Source: Altererythrobacter sp. BO-6
GTDB taxonomy: Bacteria; Pseudomonadota; Alphaproteobacteria; Sphingomonadales; Sphingomonadaceae
Direction: 5' to 3'
NCBI RefSeq assembly: GCF_011047315.1
Contig: NZ_CP049259.1
Coordinates: 558,001 to 622,000, forward strand
DNA length: 64,000 bases
The notes beneath the pieces were generated by a model that worked only from the letters and a program-made list of their open reading frames with translations, ran no database searches and had not been told where the DNA came from. Below, one piece after another: positions 35,425-44,840 of this stretch. The translations under genes and the position numbers were made by a program. Numbering within the stretch: the first letter of the stretch is position 1; each line of letters opens with the position of its first letter.

Positions 35425-35564
35425 TTGCGTTTCACCTTTTCACGGCGCGCTTCGGCCCGCCGCATGTCCCACCACGCCCAGGCCATCATGCCCAGCGTGC
35501 CGATAATGCCCACTGCATAGGCAGCAACCACGAAGTCCCACTGGTCGAGCGCCTCGCGCATCAT
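35421..35564 (-). CDS. ccmD: small haem exporter subunit CcmD
   Basis: A 47-residue protein found by reading the gap between ccmE and ccmC: MMREALDQWDFVVAAYAVG, a single membrane helix with WAWWDMRRAEARR at its end, then basic residues. This is the standard CcmD layout: one helix and a charged cytoplasmic tail; it helps release haem-loaded CcmE from the CcmABCD transporter. Start overlaps the ccmC stop, stop overlaps the ccmE start, both by four bases. The second ATG (35561) is an alternative start. Confidence 0.9.
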   Translation of the reverse strand: MMREALDQWDFVVAAYAVGIIGTLGMMAWAWWDMRRAEARREKVKRK

Positions 35565-36283
35565 GCCGTCTCCAATGCCATGCGGCGCAGCCGCGCTTCC
35601 GCCTGCACCTCTGCCAGCAGCGCGCGCATCCGCGCCAGCACTACGCCGCCGAACAGCAGCGAAAAGCCGATAACAGCCACCAGCAGCGGGGTGAGGAAGG
35701 TCGGATCAATCGCGCTCTTGCCAATGGTGATGCTGGCCGGCTGGTGCAGCGAATTCCACCACACCACCGAACGGTTGATGATCGGGATATTGATCGCACC
35801 GACAAGGCCGAAGATCGCAGCGATACGAGGCGACACGCCTTCACGCGCAACCGCCTGGGAAAGCGCGATATAGCCGAAATAGAGGAACAGCAGCACCAGC
35901 ATGCTGGTGAGCCGCCCGTCCCATTCCCACCAGGTGCCCCAGGTGGGCCTGCCCCAGATCGACCCGGTGGCCAGGCAGATTGCGGTGAACACCATGCCCG
36001 GCACTGCCGCTGCGCGCGCAGCGATTGCCGCCAGCGGATGCTTCCAGACAAGGTAGACCAGGCTGGAAATCGCAATCGCGCTCCATCCGCCCATGCCCAG
36101 CCATGCACTGGGTACGTGGATGAACAGGATCCGCACGGTCTCGCCCATCAGCCGGTCCGGCGGCACCTTGAACAGGCCCCACCACAGGCTGCCCGCCACC
36201 AGCACCAGCCCGGACACCAGCAACAGCGGGGTCAGCCAGCTGGCAAGCTTCAGGAAACGCGTGGGATTGGCAAAGCCATGCAT
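35561..36283 (-). CDS. ccmC: haem exporter subunit CcmC
   Basis: A 240-residue six-helix protein. The tryptophan-rich loop GRPTWGTWWEWDGRLTSMLVL, with flanking histidines in FIHVPSAWLGM and WWNSLHQPAS, binds haem and loads it onto CcmE. First gene of the operon ccmC-D-E-F-G-H-I. ccmA and ccmB, often adjacent in other alphaproteobacteria, are not in this window and must be elsewhere. Confidence 0.96.
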   Translation of the reverse strand: MHGFANPTRFLKLASWLTPLLLVSGLVLVAGSLWWGLFKVPPDRLMGETVRILFIHVPSAWLGMGGWSAIAISSLVYLVWKHPLAAIAARAAAVPGMVFTAICLATGSIWGRPTWGTWWEWDGRLTSMLVLLFLYFGYIALSQAVAREGVSPRIAAIFGLVGAINIPIINRSVVWWNSLHQPASITIGKSAIDPTFLTPLLVAVIGFSLLFGGVVLARMRALLAEVQAEARLRRMALETA

Positions 36284-36366
36284 TAACGAACAGGTCCTCT
36301 CGCTAGGGGTAATACAGTGCCCCCCGCTCCCTGCAAGACTGCAAAAATCTCAAGCGTGGATTGCGC

Positions 36367-37399
36367 TTAACGCCCGATCAGCCGCTGGGCCATCCGGTCA
36401 GCCACAAGGTCGGGCGTCGCGCCGGTATTTTCGCTTTCCTGCCACACCGCTTCAAGGCGTTCAGGAATGCGGTCGATCCGCGCGTTGATCTCGTCATCGC
36501 CCGCGCCGTCGATATGGCGCAGCACATTGATGATCCCGCCTGAATTGATCACATAGTCGGGCGCGTAAAGAATGCCGCGGTCCTGCAACAGCTTGCCTTC
36601 AGTCCCGGTGGCGAGCTGGTTGTTCGCGCCGCCTGCGATCACCTTGGTCTTGAGCGCTGCGATCGATTGTTCGGTCAGGATTGCCCCCAGTGCGCAAGGG
36701 CTGACGATGTCAGCTTCCATGCTGAGGATTTCCTCCTTGGCGACAGCAGTACCGCCCAGTTCATCGGCCAATGCGACCGCGCGATCGTGGGTCCATATCG
36801 GCGAGTACCAGTTCCGCGCCATCGGCAGCGAGATAGCGCGCCAGCCCGCCGCCGACGCTGCCGACACCCTGGATGGCAACGCGCACGCCCTTCATGTCAT
36901 CCGTGCCAAGCGCACGCTTGGCCGCCGCCTTCACGCCCAGGTAAACGCCGCGCGCGGTGTAGGGGCCGGGATCGCCGCCCTGCCCCGGCAGCCCGGCGAC
37001 ATGCGCGGTGTGGTGCGACAGGCTGACCATGTCGGCCTCACTCATGCCCACGTCCTGCGCAGTGATATATTTGCCGCCCAGTCCCTCGACCGCGCGTGCA
37101 AAAGCGGCGAGCAGTTCCGGCGTCTTGGTGCGATTGGCGTCAGCCAGGATCACCGCCTTGCCGCCACCCGCCGGGAGGCCCGCCATCGCGTTCTTGTAGC
37201 TCATCCCGCGGCTCAGGCGGAGCGCGTCACGCATGCCCGCAGCGGGGTCGGCATAATGCCAGAAGCGCGTGCCGCCTGCCGCCGGCCCCAGATGGGTCGA
37301 ATGGATCGCAATGACTGCGGAGAGCCCCGATGCCGCGTCACGGAAAAACACGACCTGTTCGTGGTCGTCAAAATCGGGTTCGTTCCAGAAAGCGGTCAT
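36367..37399 (-). CDS. leucine/Glu/Phe/Val dehydrogenase family enzyme, frame broken at a C run
   Basis: About 343 residues if repaired. The N-terminal domain has GPAAGGTRFWHY and the catalytic lysine region SYKNAMAGLPAGGGKAVI; the Rossmann domain has VAIQGVGSVGGGLARYL. It deaminates branched-chain amino acids to keto acids with NAD. The frame breaks after ELVLADMD and continues as HDRAVALADELGGTAV in another frame; removing one base from the run at 36789-36791 joins them as ADMDHDRAVAL. The second half keeps the IVSPCALG and GGANNQLAT motifs, so the gene is probably intact in the cell. ATG 37399 (MTAFWNEPDF) is chosen by homology. Confidence 0.8.
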
Positions 37400-37449
37400 G
37401 TGCCCATCCTTGCTTGGGCGGCCAGCCAATGCTGCACAAAAGGGGAAAA

Positions 37450-37527
37450 TGGGGCGATCGAGGGGTCTCGAACCCCCGACCTCCGGTACCACAAACCGGC
37501 GCTCTAACCAACTGAGCTACGATCGCC
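37450..37527 (-). tRNA. tRNA-His (GTG)
   Basis: The acceptor is GCGATCG/CGATCGC with the extra 5' G at 37527 facing discriminator C, a hallmark of tRNA-His. The anticodon stem CCGGT/ACCGG encloses TTGTGGT (anticodon GTG). T-arm GGGGG-TTCGAGA-CCCCT. CCA is encoded at 37450-37452. Confidence 0.96.
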
Positions 37528-37731
37528 ACATGCCCCTTCCCGCATTTGCAAGTCGAGCCGCGCAAGCGGGGCTGATAGGCCCTGTTTCCGCGCGGTCAAG
37601 GCCAGCGGTAACGGGCGCGAGCCTGTTGCATAGCCGGGCTCAATTTGGAAGCGAAAACTTCACCCGCAAGCCAAACGCGCAAGATTATTTCGCGCTTTGC
37701 GAAGGGTGCCTTGCCGCTTATCCTCGCCGCG

Positions 37732-38370
37732 ATGGCGGGATCGCGCGAATCTTCGGCGGAACATTTGCTGGCGCGCAGCGGGATGCAGCGCGTGCCAAGC
37801 CCCAGGCTGGAACTGTTCCAGTTCCGTGATTTCTTGCCAACCGAACTGTGCGAGCAATTGATCGCACTGATTGAAAAGGGGCGCCGCCCCAGCACTATCG
37901 CCGACGCCAATGGCGACCGGTATTTCCGCACCAGCGAAACCTGCGATCTTGATGCCGCCAACCCTGCCGTTGCCCGGCTGGAAGCGATGCTGGCGGAACT
38001 GTCGGGAATCGATTCGGCATTCGGTGAACCAATCCAGGGCCAGCGCTATGCCGTGGGGCAGGAATTCAAGCCGCATACCGACTATTTCGCGCCGGACGGC
38101 GCCGATTTTGCCAAGTTTTGTGCGGTATCTGGCCAGAGAACCTGGACTTTCATGATCTATCTCAATGATGTCGAGGTTGGTGGTGCCACAAGGTTCAAGG
38201 TGATCGGCAAGACCTTCCAGCCCGAAGTCGGCAAGCTGCTGTGCTGGAACAACCGCCGCCCGGACGGGAGTGTCAACCCGAATACGCTCCACCACGGGAT
38301 GAAAGTGCGCAAGGGTCTGAAATATGTGATAACCAAGTGGTATCGCGAAAAGGAATGGGGATGGGAATGA
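37732..38370 (+). CDS. 2OG-Fe(II) oxygenase, prolyl 4-hydroxylase-like
   Basis: About 212 residues. The double-stranded beta-helix carries the iron triad HTD (in EFKPHTDYF) and a distal histidine in LHHGMKVRKGLKYVITKWYRE, whose R/K binds 2-oxoglutarate. The N-terminal part RVPSPRLELFQFRDFL and the strand RTWTFMIYLNDVEVGGATRF are typical of bacterial P4H-like enzymes; the substrate is unknown. The frame is open from a TTG at 37645 (241 residues). ATG 37732 was taken because homologous N-termini are short, but no Shine-Dalgarno sequence supports either. It overlaps the DksA-like gene by ATGA. Confidence 0.82.
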   Translation: MAGSRESSAEHLLARSGMQRVPSPRLELFQFRDFLPTELCEQLIALIEKGRRPSTIADANGDRYFRTSETCDLDAANPAVARLEAMLAELSGIDSAFGEPIQGQRYAVGQEFKPHTDYFAPDGADFAKFCAVSGQRTWTFMIYLNDVEVGGATRFKVIGKTFQPEVGKLLCWNNRRPDGSVNPNTLHHGMKVRKGLKYVITKWYREKEWGWE

Positions 38371-38681
38371 CCGAATACAGCGAAATGGCCGAACAGTTGA
38401 ATGCTCGCCTTAAGGATTTGCTCGAGCGGGCAGAAGTGATCGAAGACGATTTGCGCCACCCGCTCGATGCAGATTGGGAAGAGCAGGCAGTTGATCTTGC
38501 CGATGACGAGGCGCTGGAGGGGGTCGATGACGTGCTGCGCGCCGAAATCCAGCAAATCCGCTTGGCGCTGCTGCGGATCGACAACGGCACCTATGGCACC
38601 TGCGCGATTTGCGGCGAACCGATTTCGGTGGAACGGCTCAAGGCGCGCCCGATCGCGACGCGTTGCATCAAATGTGCATGA
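38367..38681 (+). CDS. DksA/TraR-family C4 zinc finger protein
   Basis: A 104-residue protein: an N-terminal coiled coil (MAEQLNARLKDLLERAEVIEDDL) with an acidic tip (DLADDEALEGVDD), then a four-cysteine zinc finger CAICGEPI...RCIKC. Family members bind the RNA polymerase secondary channel; this short form, lacking the classical DxxDxA tip, may regulate transcription differently from DksA. Three in-frame ATGs (38355, 38361, 38367) precede the family start; the last overlaps the stop of the upstream gene (ATGA) and is preferred. Confidence 0.85.
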   Translation: MTEYSEMAEQLNARLKDLLERAEVIEDDLRHPLDADWEEQAVDLADDEALEGVDDVLRAEIQQIRLALLRIDNGTYGTCAICGEPISVERLKARPIATRCIKCA

Positions 38682-38701
38682 GAATGGCCCACTGAAAACG
38701 A

Positions 38702-38725
38702 AAAAGGCGGCCCCGTCGGACCGCT
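38702..38725 (-). terminator. rho-independent terminator of rpmE
   Basis: In the mRNA sense, GCGGTCC-GACG-GGGCCGC (one G-U pair) is followed by CTTTTTCG. It lies 44 bases after the rpmE stop and close to the stop of the convergent DksA-like gene. Confidence 0.75.
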
Positions 38726-38768
38726 CCTTCCCTTCGCAGCCCGAAGGCTGCTTAGCTCGTCAAAGCGC

Positions 38769-38993
38769 TTACTTCTTGAGGCTGAGCCCGCCGAAACGCT
38801 TGTTGAAGGCTGCGACGCGGCCACCTTCCTGGATCTGCTGCTTGCCGCCGGTCCATGCCGGGTGGCTGGTGGGGTCGATTTCGAGTGCGAGCGTGTCGCC
38901 TTCGCTGCCCCAGGTCGAACGGGTCTGGAATTCGGTGCCATCGGTCATCTTGACCGTGATCATGTGATAGTCGGGGTGCCCTTCGGCCTTCAT
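38769..38993 (-). CDS. rpmE: 50S ribosomal protein L31
   Basis: A 74-residue ribosomal protein, [19 protein letters not shown]... to [12 protein letters not shown]. The zinc-binding cysteines of type A L31 are absent, so this is the cysteine-free (C-minus) form that needs no zinc. ATG 38993 was chosen as the family start; the frame stays open upstream without homology. Confidence 0.95.
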   Translation of the reverse strand: MKAEGHPDYHMITVKMTDGTEFQTRSTWGSEGDTLALEIDPTSHPAWTGGKQQIQEGGRVAAFNKRFGGLSLKK

Positions 38994-39100
38994 GTCAAAT
39001 ATCCTTTGTAGCTTGCGCCGGTTCCGACCGGCGGTGCTGTCATCTCGGAAAGGCGGGCCCCTAGCGGCAAATGCGGGGCATTGCAACAACTCTCACGCGG

Positions 39101-39679
39101 TCATTCGCTGGCTTGACCATCGCCCCCGGATACCAGCCGCGCATATTCTTCAAGCTTGCGTTCCTGCGAGGCCAGGTCTCCCGCGCCGGTAACCTTTCGG
39201 AGGCTATCAACCAGAATTGCCCGATCATACGGTTCCATCGTCACGCCGCCTTCGTTGGGGAAACGATATTGCGTGCCGTAGATCTGCGGCTGGCCGACGC
39301 TTTGCAGGTAGCGGTCAAGCGTGGCCGCCGCAATCCATTCGGCATCCTTGTAACCGAGGCCCAGTGAACGCACCGCCATGGCGTGCGCCAACAGGTAGTC
39401 GCGTGGTTCACCGCCGTGCTGAAAGATGAAAGCCGCCCCGAAATAGTCCGCGCCGGTCTTCAACTCGCCAGCCTCCAGCAGCTCGCGCGTGCGTTGCCGC
39501 CGGGCCGCGTCTGCTCTGGCAGCAGCTTCGTGATCCTCGATATCTTCCGACCGCTGGGATTGATCGGCCTCGAACATCGCGGCCATCTCAGTATTGTCCG
39601 GCACAGCGTCCTGTGCCTTCACCGGCACGGCCAAGCCAAGCGACAGGGCAATCGCCCCAAAGAAACGCAACCCATTCAT
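39101..39679 (-). CDS. exported hypothetical protein
   Basis: A 192-residue protein with a signal peptide (residues 1-22, VKA-QDA). The mature part is charged and helical at first (EDHEAAARADAARRQRTREL), then GADYFGAAFIFQHGGEPRDYLLAHAMAVRSLGLGYKDAEWIAAATLDRYL, which resembles the DUF6624-type domain seen in uncharacterised secreted proteins. Function unknown. It follows fabZ on the same strand after 26 bases. Confidence 0.7.
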   Translation of the reverse strand: MNGLRFFGAIALSLGLAVPVKAQDAVPDNTEMAAMFEADQSQRSEDIEDHEAAARADAARRQRTRELLEAGELKTGADYFGAAFIFQHGGEPRDYLLAHAMAVRSLGLGYKDAEWIAAATLDRYLQSVGQPQIYGTQYRFPNEGGVTMEPYDRAILVDSLRKVTGAGDLASQERKLEEYARLVSGGDGQASE

Positions 39680-39705
39680 TTCAAAGATTTTCCCGCAATT
39701 ACCGG

Positions 39706-40170
39706 TCAGGCTGGAGGGTCAGTCATCATCGCGGTGAATTCGACCTCGCATGTGGTCTTGCCCTCGACACTGGCGACGCCTTTGAACTTGTAGACCCGGC
39801 TGCGCTTCTGAGTGAACTCGACATGCAGGTCGAGCAGGCAACCGGGCGTCACCGGAGCGCGGAACTTGGCGTTCTCGATCCCCATGAAGATCACCAGCTT
39901 GCCGGTGCCGGCCAGCTCCATCGTCTCAATCCCCAGGATGCCCGCTGCCTGCGCCAGCGCCTCGATCTGGAGCACGCCGGGCATGATCGGGGCGCCGGGG
40001 AAATGTCCCTGGAAGAAGTCCTCGTTAAACGAAACCGCCTTCACGGCGTGGATGCGCTCGCCCAGTTCGAGCGAGCGCACCTTGTCCACCAGCAACATCG
40101 GGTAACGGTGCGGCAGGGCCTTGAGAATCTTGTGGATGTCGTACGCGAATGCGCCGCTATCTTCGCTCAT
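39706..40170 (-). CDS. fabZ: 3-hydroxyacyl-ACP dehydratase FabZ
   Basis: A 154-residue hot-dog-fold enzyme. [11 protein letters not shown] and [16 protein letters not shown] (catalytic H56 and E70) are canonical. It dehydrates 3-hydroxyacyl-ACP in fatty acid elongation. It follows skp by 27 bases in the bamA-skp-fabZ order, without the lpxD and lpxA genes that often flank it in other Gram-negatives. Confidence 0.96.
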   Translation of the reverse strand: MSEDSGAFAYDIHKILKALPHRYPMLLVDKVRSLELGERIHAVKAVSFNEDFFQGHFPGAPIMPGVLQIEALAQAAGILGIETMELAGTGKLVIFMGIENAKFRAPVTPGCLLDLHVEFTQKRSRVYKFKGVASVEGKTTCEVEFTAMMTDPPA

Positions 40171-40197
40171 GCTCCTGCCCCCGTCTGCTGCTGTTAC

Positions 40198-40887
40198 TTA
40201 GCGCCCGCTTGGCGCCTGCGGGTTCTGCTGCTGCGCCTGCGCGGCCTGCTGCTGTGCCTGGATCGCCTGAGCGGTCGCCAGCGTTTGCTGGATCTGCTGG
40301 TAAAGGGCCACGGCATTGCGGGTCGGCTGCCAGTTCGCTGGCGGGACGATCTGGACTGAGGGAACCTTGGCGTTAAGCGCGGTGGTTACCTGCTGCGTGA
40401 TGTTCGCCGCCTGCGGCGCATAGATCACCGCTTCGGGCGATAGCACCAGCTGGATCTGGCGCTGCTGCACCACCTGCTCAAGCGAAGGGCGATACTGTGC
40501 CAGGATCTGTTCGATCGCATAGACGCGCGCTGCCTCGATCTGGTTGGTCAGCTGGCCAACTTCCTGCTCGATAGCCTGCAGGCGGGTTGCCTGCGGCGTA
40601 TTCTGTGCGGCTTGCTGCTCGGCCTCGTCGAGCTGGTTATCCTTGTTGGTATCGAGCTGCTGCAGCAGCGTCTGGCTTTCCTGCTGCCGCGCCTGGATCG
40701 TGTCGATCTGCGGCTTATAGGTAGTGCCGATCTGCTGATACGCGGTGGTGAAAGCGTTGGTGTTGATGATCGCGGCAGGCGCATTCACCGTGGCAATGTT
40801 GCCTTGCACCTGGGCCGAGGCCGGAGCCGCTGCGATGGTTGCCATGGCGAGGCTCGCCCCGACAAGCACGGAGTTGAAGAGTTTCAT
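40198..40887 (-). CDS. skp: periplasmic OmpH/Skp-like chaperone
   Basis: A 229-residue protein with a signal peptide (MKLFNSVLVGASLAMATIAA, cut at ASA-QVQ). A long coiled-coil region follows (YKPQIDTIQARQQESQTLLQ, then glutamine-rich helices), and the C-terminus is a Q/A-rich tail. It has the OmpH/Skp layout of a chaperone for unfolded outer membrane proteins. As sequenced, the frame is continuous with bamA upstream, but its own ATG (40887) follows an AGGAA site and overlaps the proper bamA stop (TGATG), so it is annotated separately. Confidence 0.85.
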   Translation of the reverse strand: MKLFNSVLVGASLAMATIAAAPASAQVQGNIATVNAPAAIINTNAFTTAYQQIGTTYKPQIDTIQARQQESQTLLQQLDTNKDNQLDEAEQQAAQNTPQATRLQAIEQEVGQLTNQIEAARVYAIEQILAQYRPSLEQVVQQRQIQLVLSPEAVIYAPQAANITQQVTTALNAKVPSVQIVPPANWQPTRNAVALYQQIQQTLATAQAIQAQQQAAQAQQQNPQAPSGR

Positions 40888-43581
40888 CAGAATTGAGTTC
40901 CTACGTTGAACGTGAATGATTTCGGAATCGTCACCCTCTTGCTTCTTCAGCACCCGGGCGAAATCGATCCGGAAGGGACCAAAGGGCGAATTCCAGTTGA
41001 CGCCGATGCCAACCGAAACACGCGGCGAAATGCTGTCTCCAAGGAAGAATTCCCGGAAACCGGTACCTTCGATGTAAAGCGGCGTGTTGGGCGAACCATC
41101 GGCCGCAGTCGGGCTGGTCGTCGTGACACCTGCACTGGTCACATATTGCACATTGCCATTGGCATCGGTCGATCTGGTACCCAGGAAGTCGATCAGATTT
41201 GGCTGAGTGACCGCAAACAGCGCGCCGACATCGGCGAAGATCGACGGCCTGAGGCCCAGTTCGCGCGCGCCGGTGCCAAGTGGGATCTCAAGCTCGGCGC
41301 GACCAAGATAATAGGCGCGGCCACCGATGGCATCGTCCGAGAAGCGGTTACGTTGACGCGCTTCTGCCAGCGTCAGCGGCACATTCGGTGTGAACAGGTT
41401 ATTGTCGTCGTTGACATAGGGCAGTCGGACAACGCGCGGGCCGACGCCACGGATGTCGAAACCGCGGATCTGCGGCTCACCCAGTTGGAAGCGATCGGTA
41501 AGCAAGACCTCGTCAACCCCGGGCTCGTTGCTGCCGCCGATCGCGTTGATTGCACCGCCCTCAGCCGACAGCGAGAAGATAAAGCCGGCGCCAACCGGGA
41601 AGTATTCTGCGGCCTTGCCGCGCACCCGGACATATTTCACCGAGCCGCCCAGCCCGGCCACTTCCGCCGTCAGGCTGACATTGCTGCCGCGCGTCGGCCG
41701 CAACCGGCTGTCGAGCGAGTTGTGCGCCAGAGTAGCGCCGAGGATCGAACTGGTGCGCTTGCCAACCGCTTCGCACAGATAGCGGCCTGCACGCAGCGGA
41801 TCACACGTAGGCGGAAGCGGGCCGGTGCCGTCCGGATCGCTGAAATAGATGCCCGGATCGAGCGAAATGTCATCATACTTGAGGGTGTAGCTTCCGATCA
41901 AAGATACGTACTCGGTGATCGGCACGCCTGCGCGGATCGAAAAGCCGGTGGTCGACTGCTCGAAGGTACGATTGCGGCTTTGACTGCGGAAGTTGAAGCT
42001 GTTGAAGTCCTGCCGGAAGATATCGACGCCGGTCGAGATATTGCGATCGAACAGATAAGGCTCGGTAAAGCTGAGCGAGGCCGATCTGCTGTAGCGCGAC
42101 CAATTGACGCTAAAGCCGACTGTCTGTCCGCGCCCGCGGAAGTTCCGCTGACGGATCGACGCAGCGAGGATGAAGCGTTCCAGCGACGAAAAACCGGCCG
42201 AAAGCTGCAATTCACCCGTCGGCTGTTCTTCGACATTGGCCTCAAGGACGATCCGGTCAGGCTGGCTGCCTTCGACCTGGTTGACCTCGAAATTCTCCTG
42301 GAAATAGCCCAGCGAGTTGATGCGCGCGGTGGTGCGCTTGACCTGGAGCGAGTTGAACGCGTCGCCTTCCGAAATACGGAACTCGCGGCGGACGACCTTG
42401 TCCTGCGTCAGCGTGTTGCCGTTGACATCGACCCGCTCGACATAGACGCGCGGTGCCTCGCGGATGACGAAATTGACGCTCATGGTCAGATCGTCCTTGC
42501 TGCGGTCGAAGCGCGGCTGGACATCGGCAAAGGCATAGCCAAAGGTTCCGGCCAGCTCGGTGATCTGCTCGACCGTATCCTCGACCGCCTTGGCATCATA
42601 CCAGTCGCCGGTCTTCATGGGCAGGTTTTCAGTCATCCGCTCGCTGTCGAAGTCGCGCAGCTGGCTCTCGACCGTCACATCGCCGAATTTGTAGCGATCG
42701 CCTTCTTCCACCACATAGGTGATGATGAAGTCTTCCTTGTCCGGGGTCAGTTCGGCCACGGCCGAAACAACGCGGAAATCGGCGTAGCCTTCAGTCAGGT
42801 AGAATTGGCGCAGTTTCTGCTGGTCGAAAGCCAGGCGATCGGGGTCATAGCTGGTGTTCGAGCTGAAGAAACGGTGCCAGCGCGACTGCTTGGTCACCAT
42901 TTCGCTGCGCAGCTCGCCGTCCGAGAATTTCTCGTTGCCGATGATGTTGATCTGGCGAACCTTGGACTTTGGCCCCTCGGTGATCTCGAACACGATATCG
43001 ACGCGGTTCTGCGGCAGCTGAACCATCTTGGGCTCGACAGTAGCTGCGAAGCGCCCTTGCCGCTTGTAGAGTTCGATGATGCGCGCCACATCGGCGCGAA
43101 CCTTGGAACGGGTGAAGATCTGCCTCGCCGCCAGCTTGATTTCCGGCAGGATCTTGTCGTTCTTGATCCGCTTGTTGCCTTCCAGGATGATGCGGTTGAT
43201 CACCGGGTTTTCGGTGACGTTGATCACCACATTGCCGCCGTCATTGCGGATCGAGAAATTCGAGAACAGCTCGGTCGCGCCAAGGTCCTTCAGGGCTGCG
43301 TCCGCCGCTACCGACGTATAGGGCTGCCCCGGGCGCAGCCGGATATAACTCAGGATCGTCTGCGATTCGAGACGCTCAGCCCCGACCACCGTGATCGTCT
43401 TGATCGTGTCGTTGGCGGCTGGCTGGGCGGATTCCTCGGCCTGTTCGGCACCAGCCTGGCCGGCATCTTGCGCGAGTGCCGGCAACGGAAGCCCGGCCAG
43501 CATGGTCGTGCCAAGCAGCAAGGCCGCCAGCCGCGCAGCGGGGATCGGTTCGCCAGAACCCGCCATCAAACGTCCACTCAT
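40887..43581 (-). CDS. bamA: outer membrane protein assembly factor BamA, frame broken just before the end
   Basis: About 897 residues. A signal peptide is followed by five POTRA domains (residues about 70-430, e.g. FSNFSIRNDGGNVVINVTENP) and a 16-strand Omp85 beta-barrel with LGEPQIRGFDIRGVGPR (the VRGF/Y-type lid motif). It inserts barrels into the outer membrane. The normal barrel end F-T-F-N-V-G-T-Q-F-stop is present in the sequence but in another frame: removing one A (run at 40920-40922) restores it, ending with TGA at 40887. Without the correction the frame runs on into skp. ATG 43581 has GGGAAG upstream. Confidence 0.9.
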
Positions 43582-43739
43582 ATGTGCAAGCTTCCCGTCC
43601 AACTCAAAACTTCTAGTCTCGACCAAGAAAAACCGGCGTATCCGGTCTTGGCCATGTTCCCGCCGCCTGTGCCCGATGCACAGGTTGCAATCAAGCGGTG
43701 CATACCGCCAATCGCCGCCCGACGGTGCCCTTTCCCCGA

Positions 43740-44840
43740 CTAACTCCCGAATATCGGCAGCGAGACGATGTCGTTCACCGTGACCACCACCATCAACATC
43801 AGCACGAGAGCCATGCCGGTGCGGTAAGCCAGTTCCTGACCGCGCGGACCGACTGGCTTCCGGCGGATCGCTTCTGCCGCATAGAAAGCCAGGTGCCCGC
43901 CGTCGAGCGCAGGGATTGGCAGCAGGTTAATGAATGCCAAATTAAGCGAGATCAGCGCAGCAAAGCTGACCAGCGGCAACAGGCCGAGGCTCATCTGTTC
44001 GCCCGAGTATTTGGCGATCTTGATCGGTCCGCCCAATTCCTTGATCGACCGGTCACCCAGAACGATCTGCTTGATCCCGGTGATCATCATGTCCATCAGG
44101 CCAAAGCTTTGCTCGAACGCCAGACCGACGGATTCAACCGGCCCCACGGGAACCAGTTCAGGCTCCTGCGAATAGATCCCCAGCCGCCCGACGCGTGATT
44201 CATTGCCGAAGCGGTCACGCTCGACCGTTTCGCCGATCTCCACCGGAATGGTGCTTTCCGCCCCGTCGCGCAGGTAGGTGATGTCGACTGTTCGTCCGGG
44301 GAACATCATGACCAACGGGCCAATATCGTCGAATTGCTCGATCCGGTTGCCATCGATCCGGGTAATGAGGTCGCCTTCCTGCAAGCCTGCATCGCGGGCC
44401 GCAGAAACTTCGGCAAAACGCCCGATTTCATTGTGCGCCTCGACCTTGCCAAAGGCCATGTTGAACGAGGCAAAGATCGCAACAGCCACCAGCAAATTGG
44501 TGGCGGGGCCCGCGAATACGATCAGCGCGCGTTGCCACAAGGGTTTGCACTGGAAAGTGTCGTCATCGTGCGGCGCATTGGGATCCGCAATGCTGGCCGG
44601 GTTCATGTCCCCCTTGAACTGGACATAGCCGCCCAGCGGGATCGCCGCGAGTTTCCAGCGCGTGCCGCGCCGGTCGGTCCAGCCAGCCAATTCCTTGCCG
44701 AAACCGATCGAAAAGGCATCGGCCTTCACCCCGAACCAGCGTCCGACAAGGTAATGTCCCAGCTCGTGTACGGTAACCAGCGGCCCCAGCACGAGCAGGA
44801 AGCCGACGATCCACATCCAGAATGGTGCCGATTCAAACAA
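43740..44840 (-). CDS. rseP: RIP metalloprotease RseP
   Basis: A 366-residue site-2 membrane protease. Zinc site VTVHELGHYLVGR (H25, E26, H29) in the first helix; one PDZ-like domain (about 110-190, GLQEGDLITRIDG); second zinc motif region LPIPALDGGHL. It cleaves anti-sigma factors and signal-peptide remnants inside the membrane. It abuts dxr with no gap, within the conserved envelope cluster. Confidence 0.95.
   Translation of the reverse strand: MFESAPFWMWIVGFLLVLGPLVTVHELGHYLVGRWFGVKADAFSIGFGKELAGWTDRRGTRWKLAAIPLGGYVQFKGDMNPASIADPNAPHDDDTFQCKPLWQRALIVFAGPATNLLVAVAIFASFNMAFGKVEAHNEIGRFAEVSAARDAGLQEGDLITRIDGNRIEQFDDIGPLVMMFPGRTVDITYLRDGAESTIPVEIGETVERDRFGNESRVGRLGIYSQEPELVPVGPVESVGLAFEQSFGLMDMMITGIKQIVLGDRSIKELGGPIKIAKYSGEQMSLGLLPLVSFAALISLNLAFINLLPIPALDGGHLAFYAAEAIRRKPVGPRGQELAYRTGMALVLMLMVVVTVNDIVSLPIFGS

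Noticed and set aside
40906..43743. A 945-codon open frame on the plus strand opposite bamA
   Set aside because: It mirrors the codon bias of bamA, lacks any domain or membrane logic, and bamA is unmistakable. Long antisense frames are common in GC-rich DNA.
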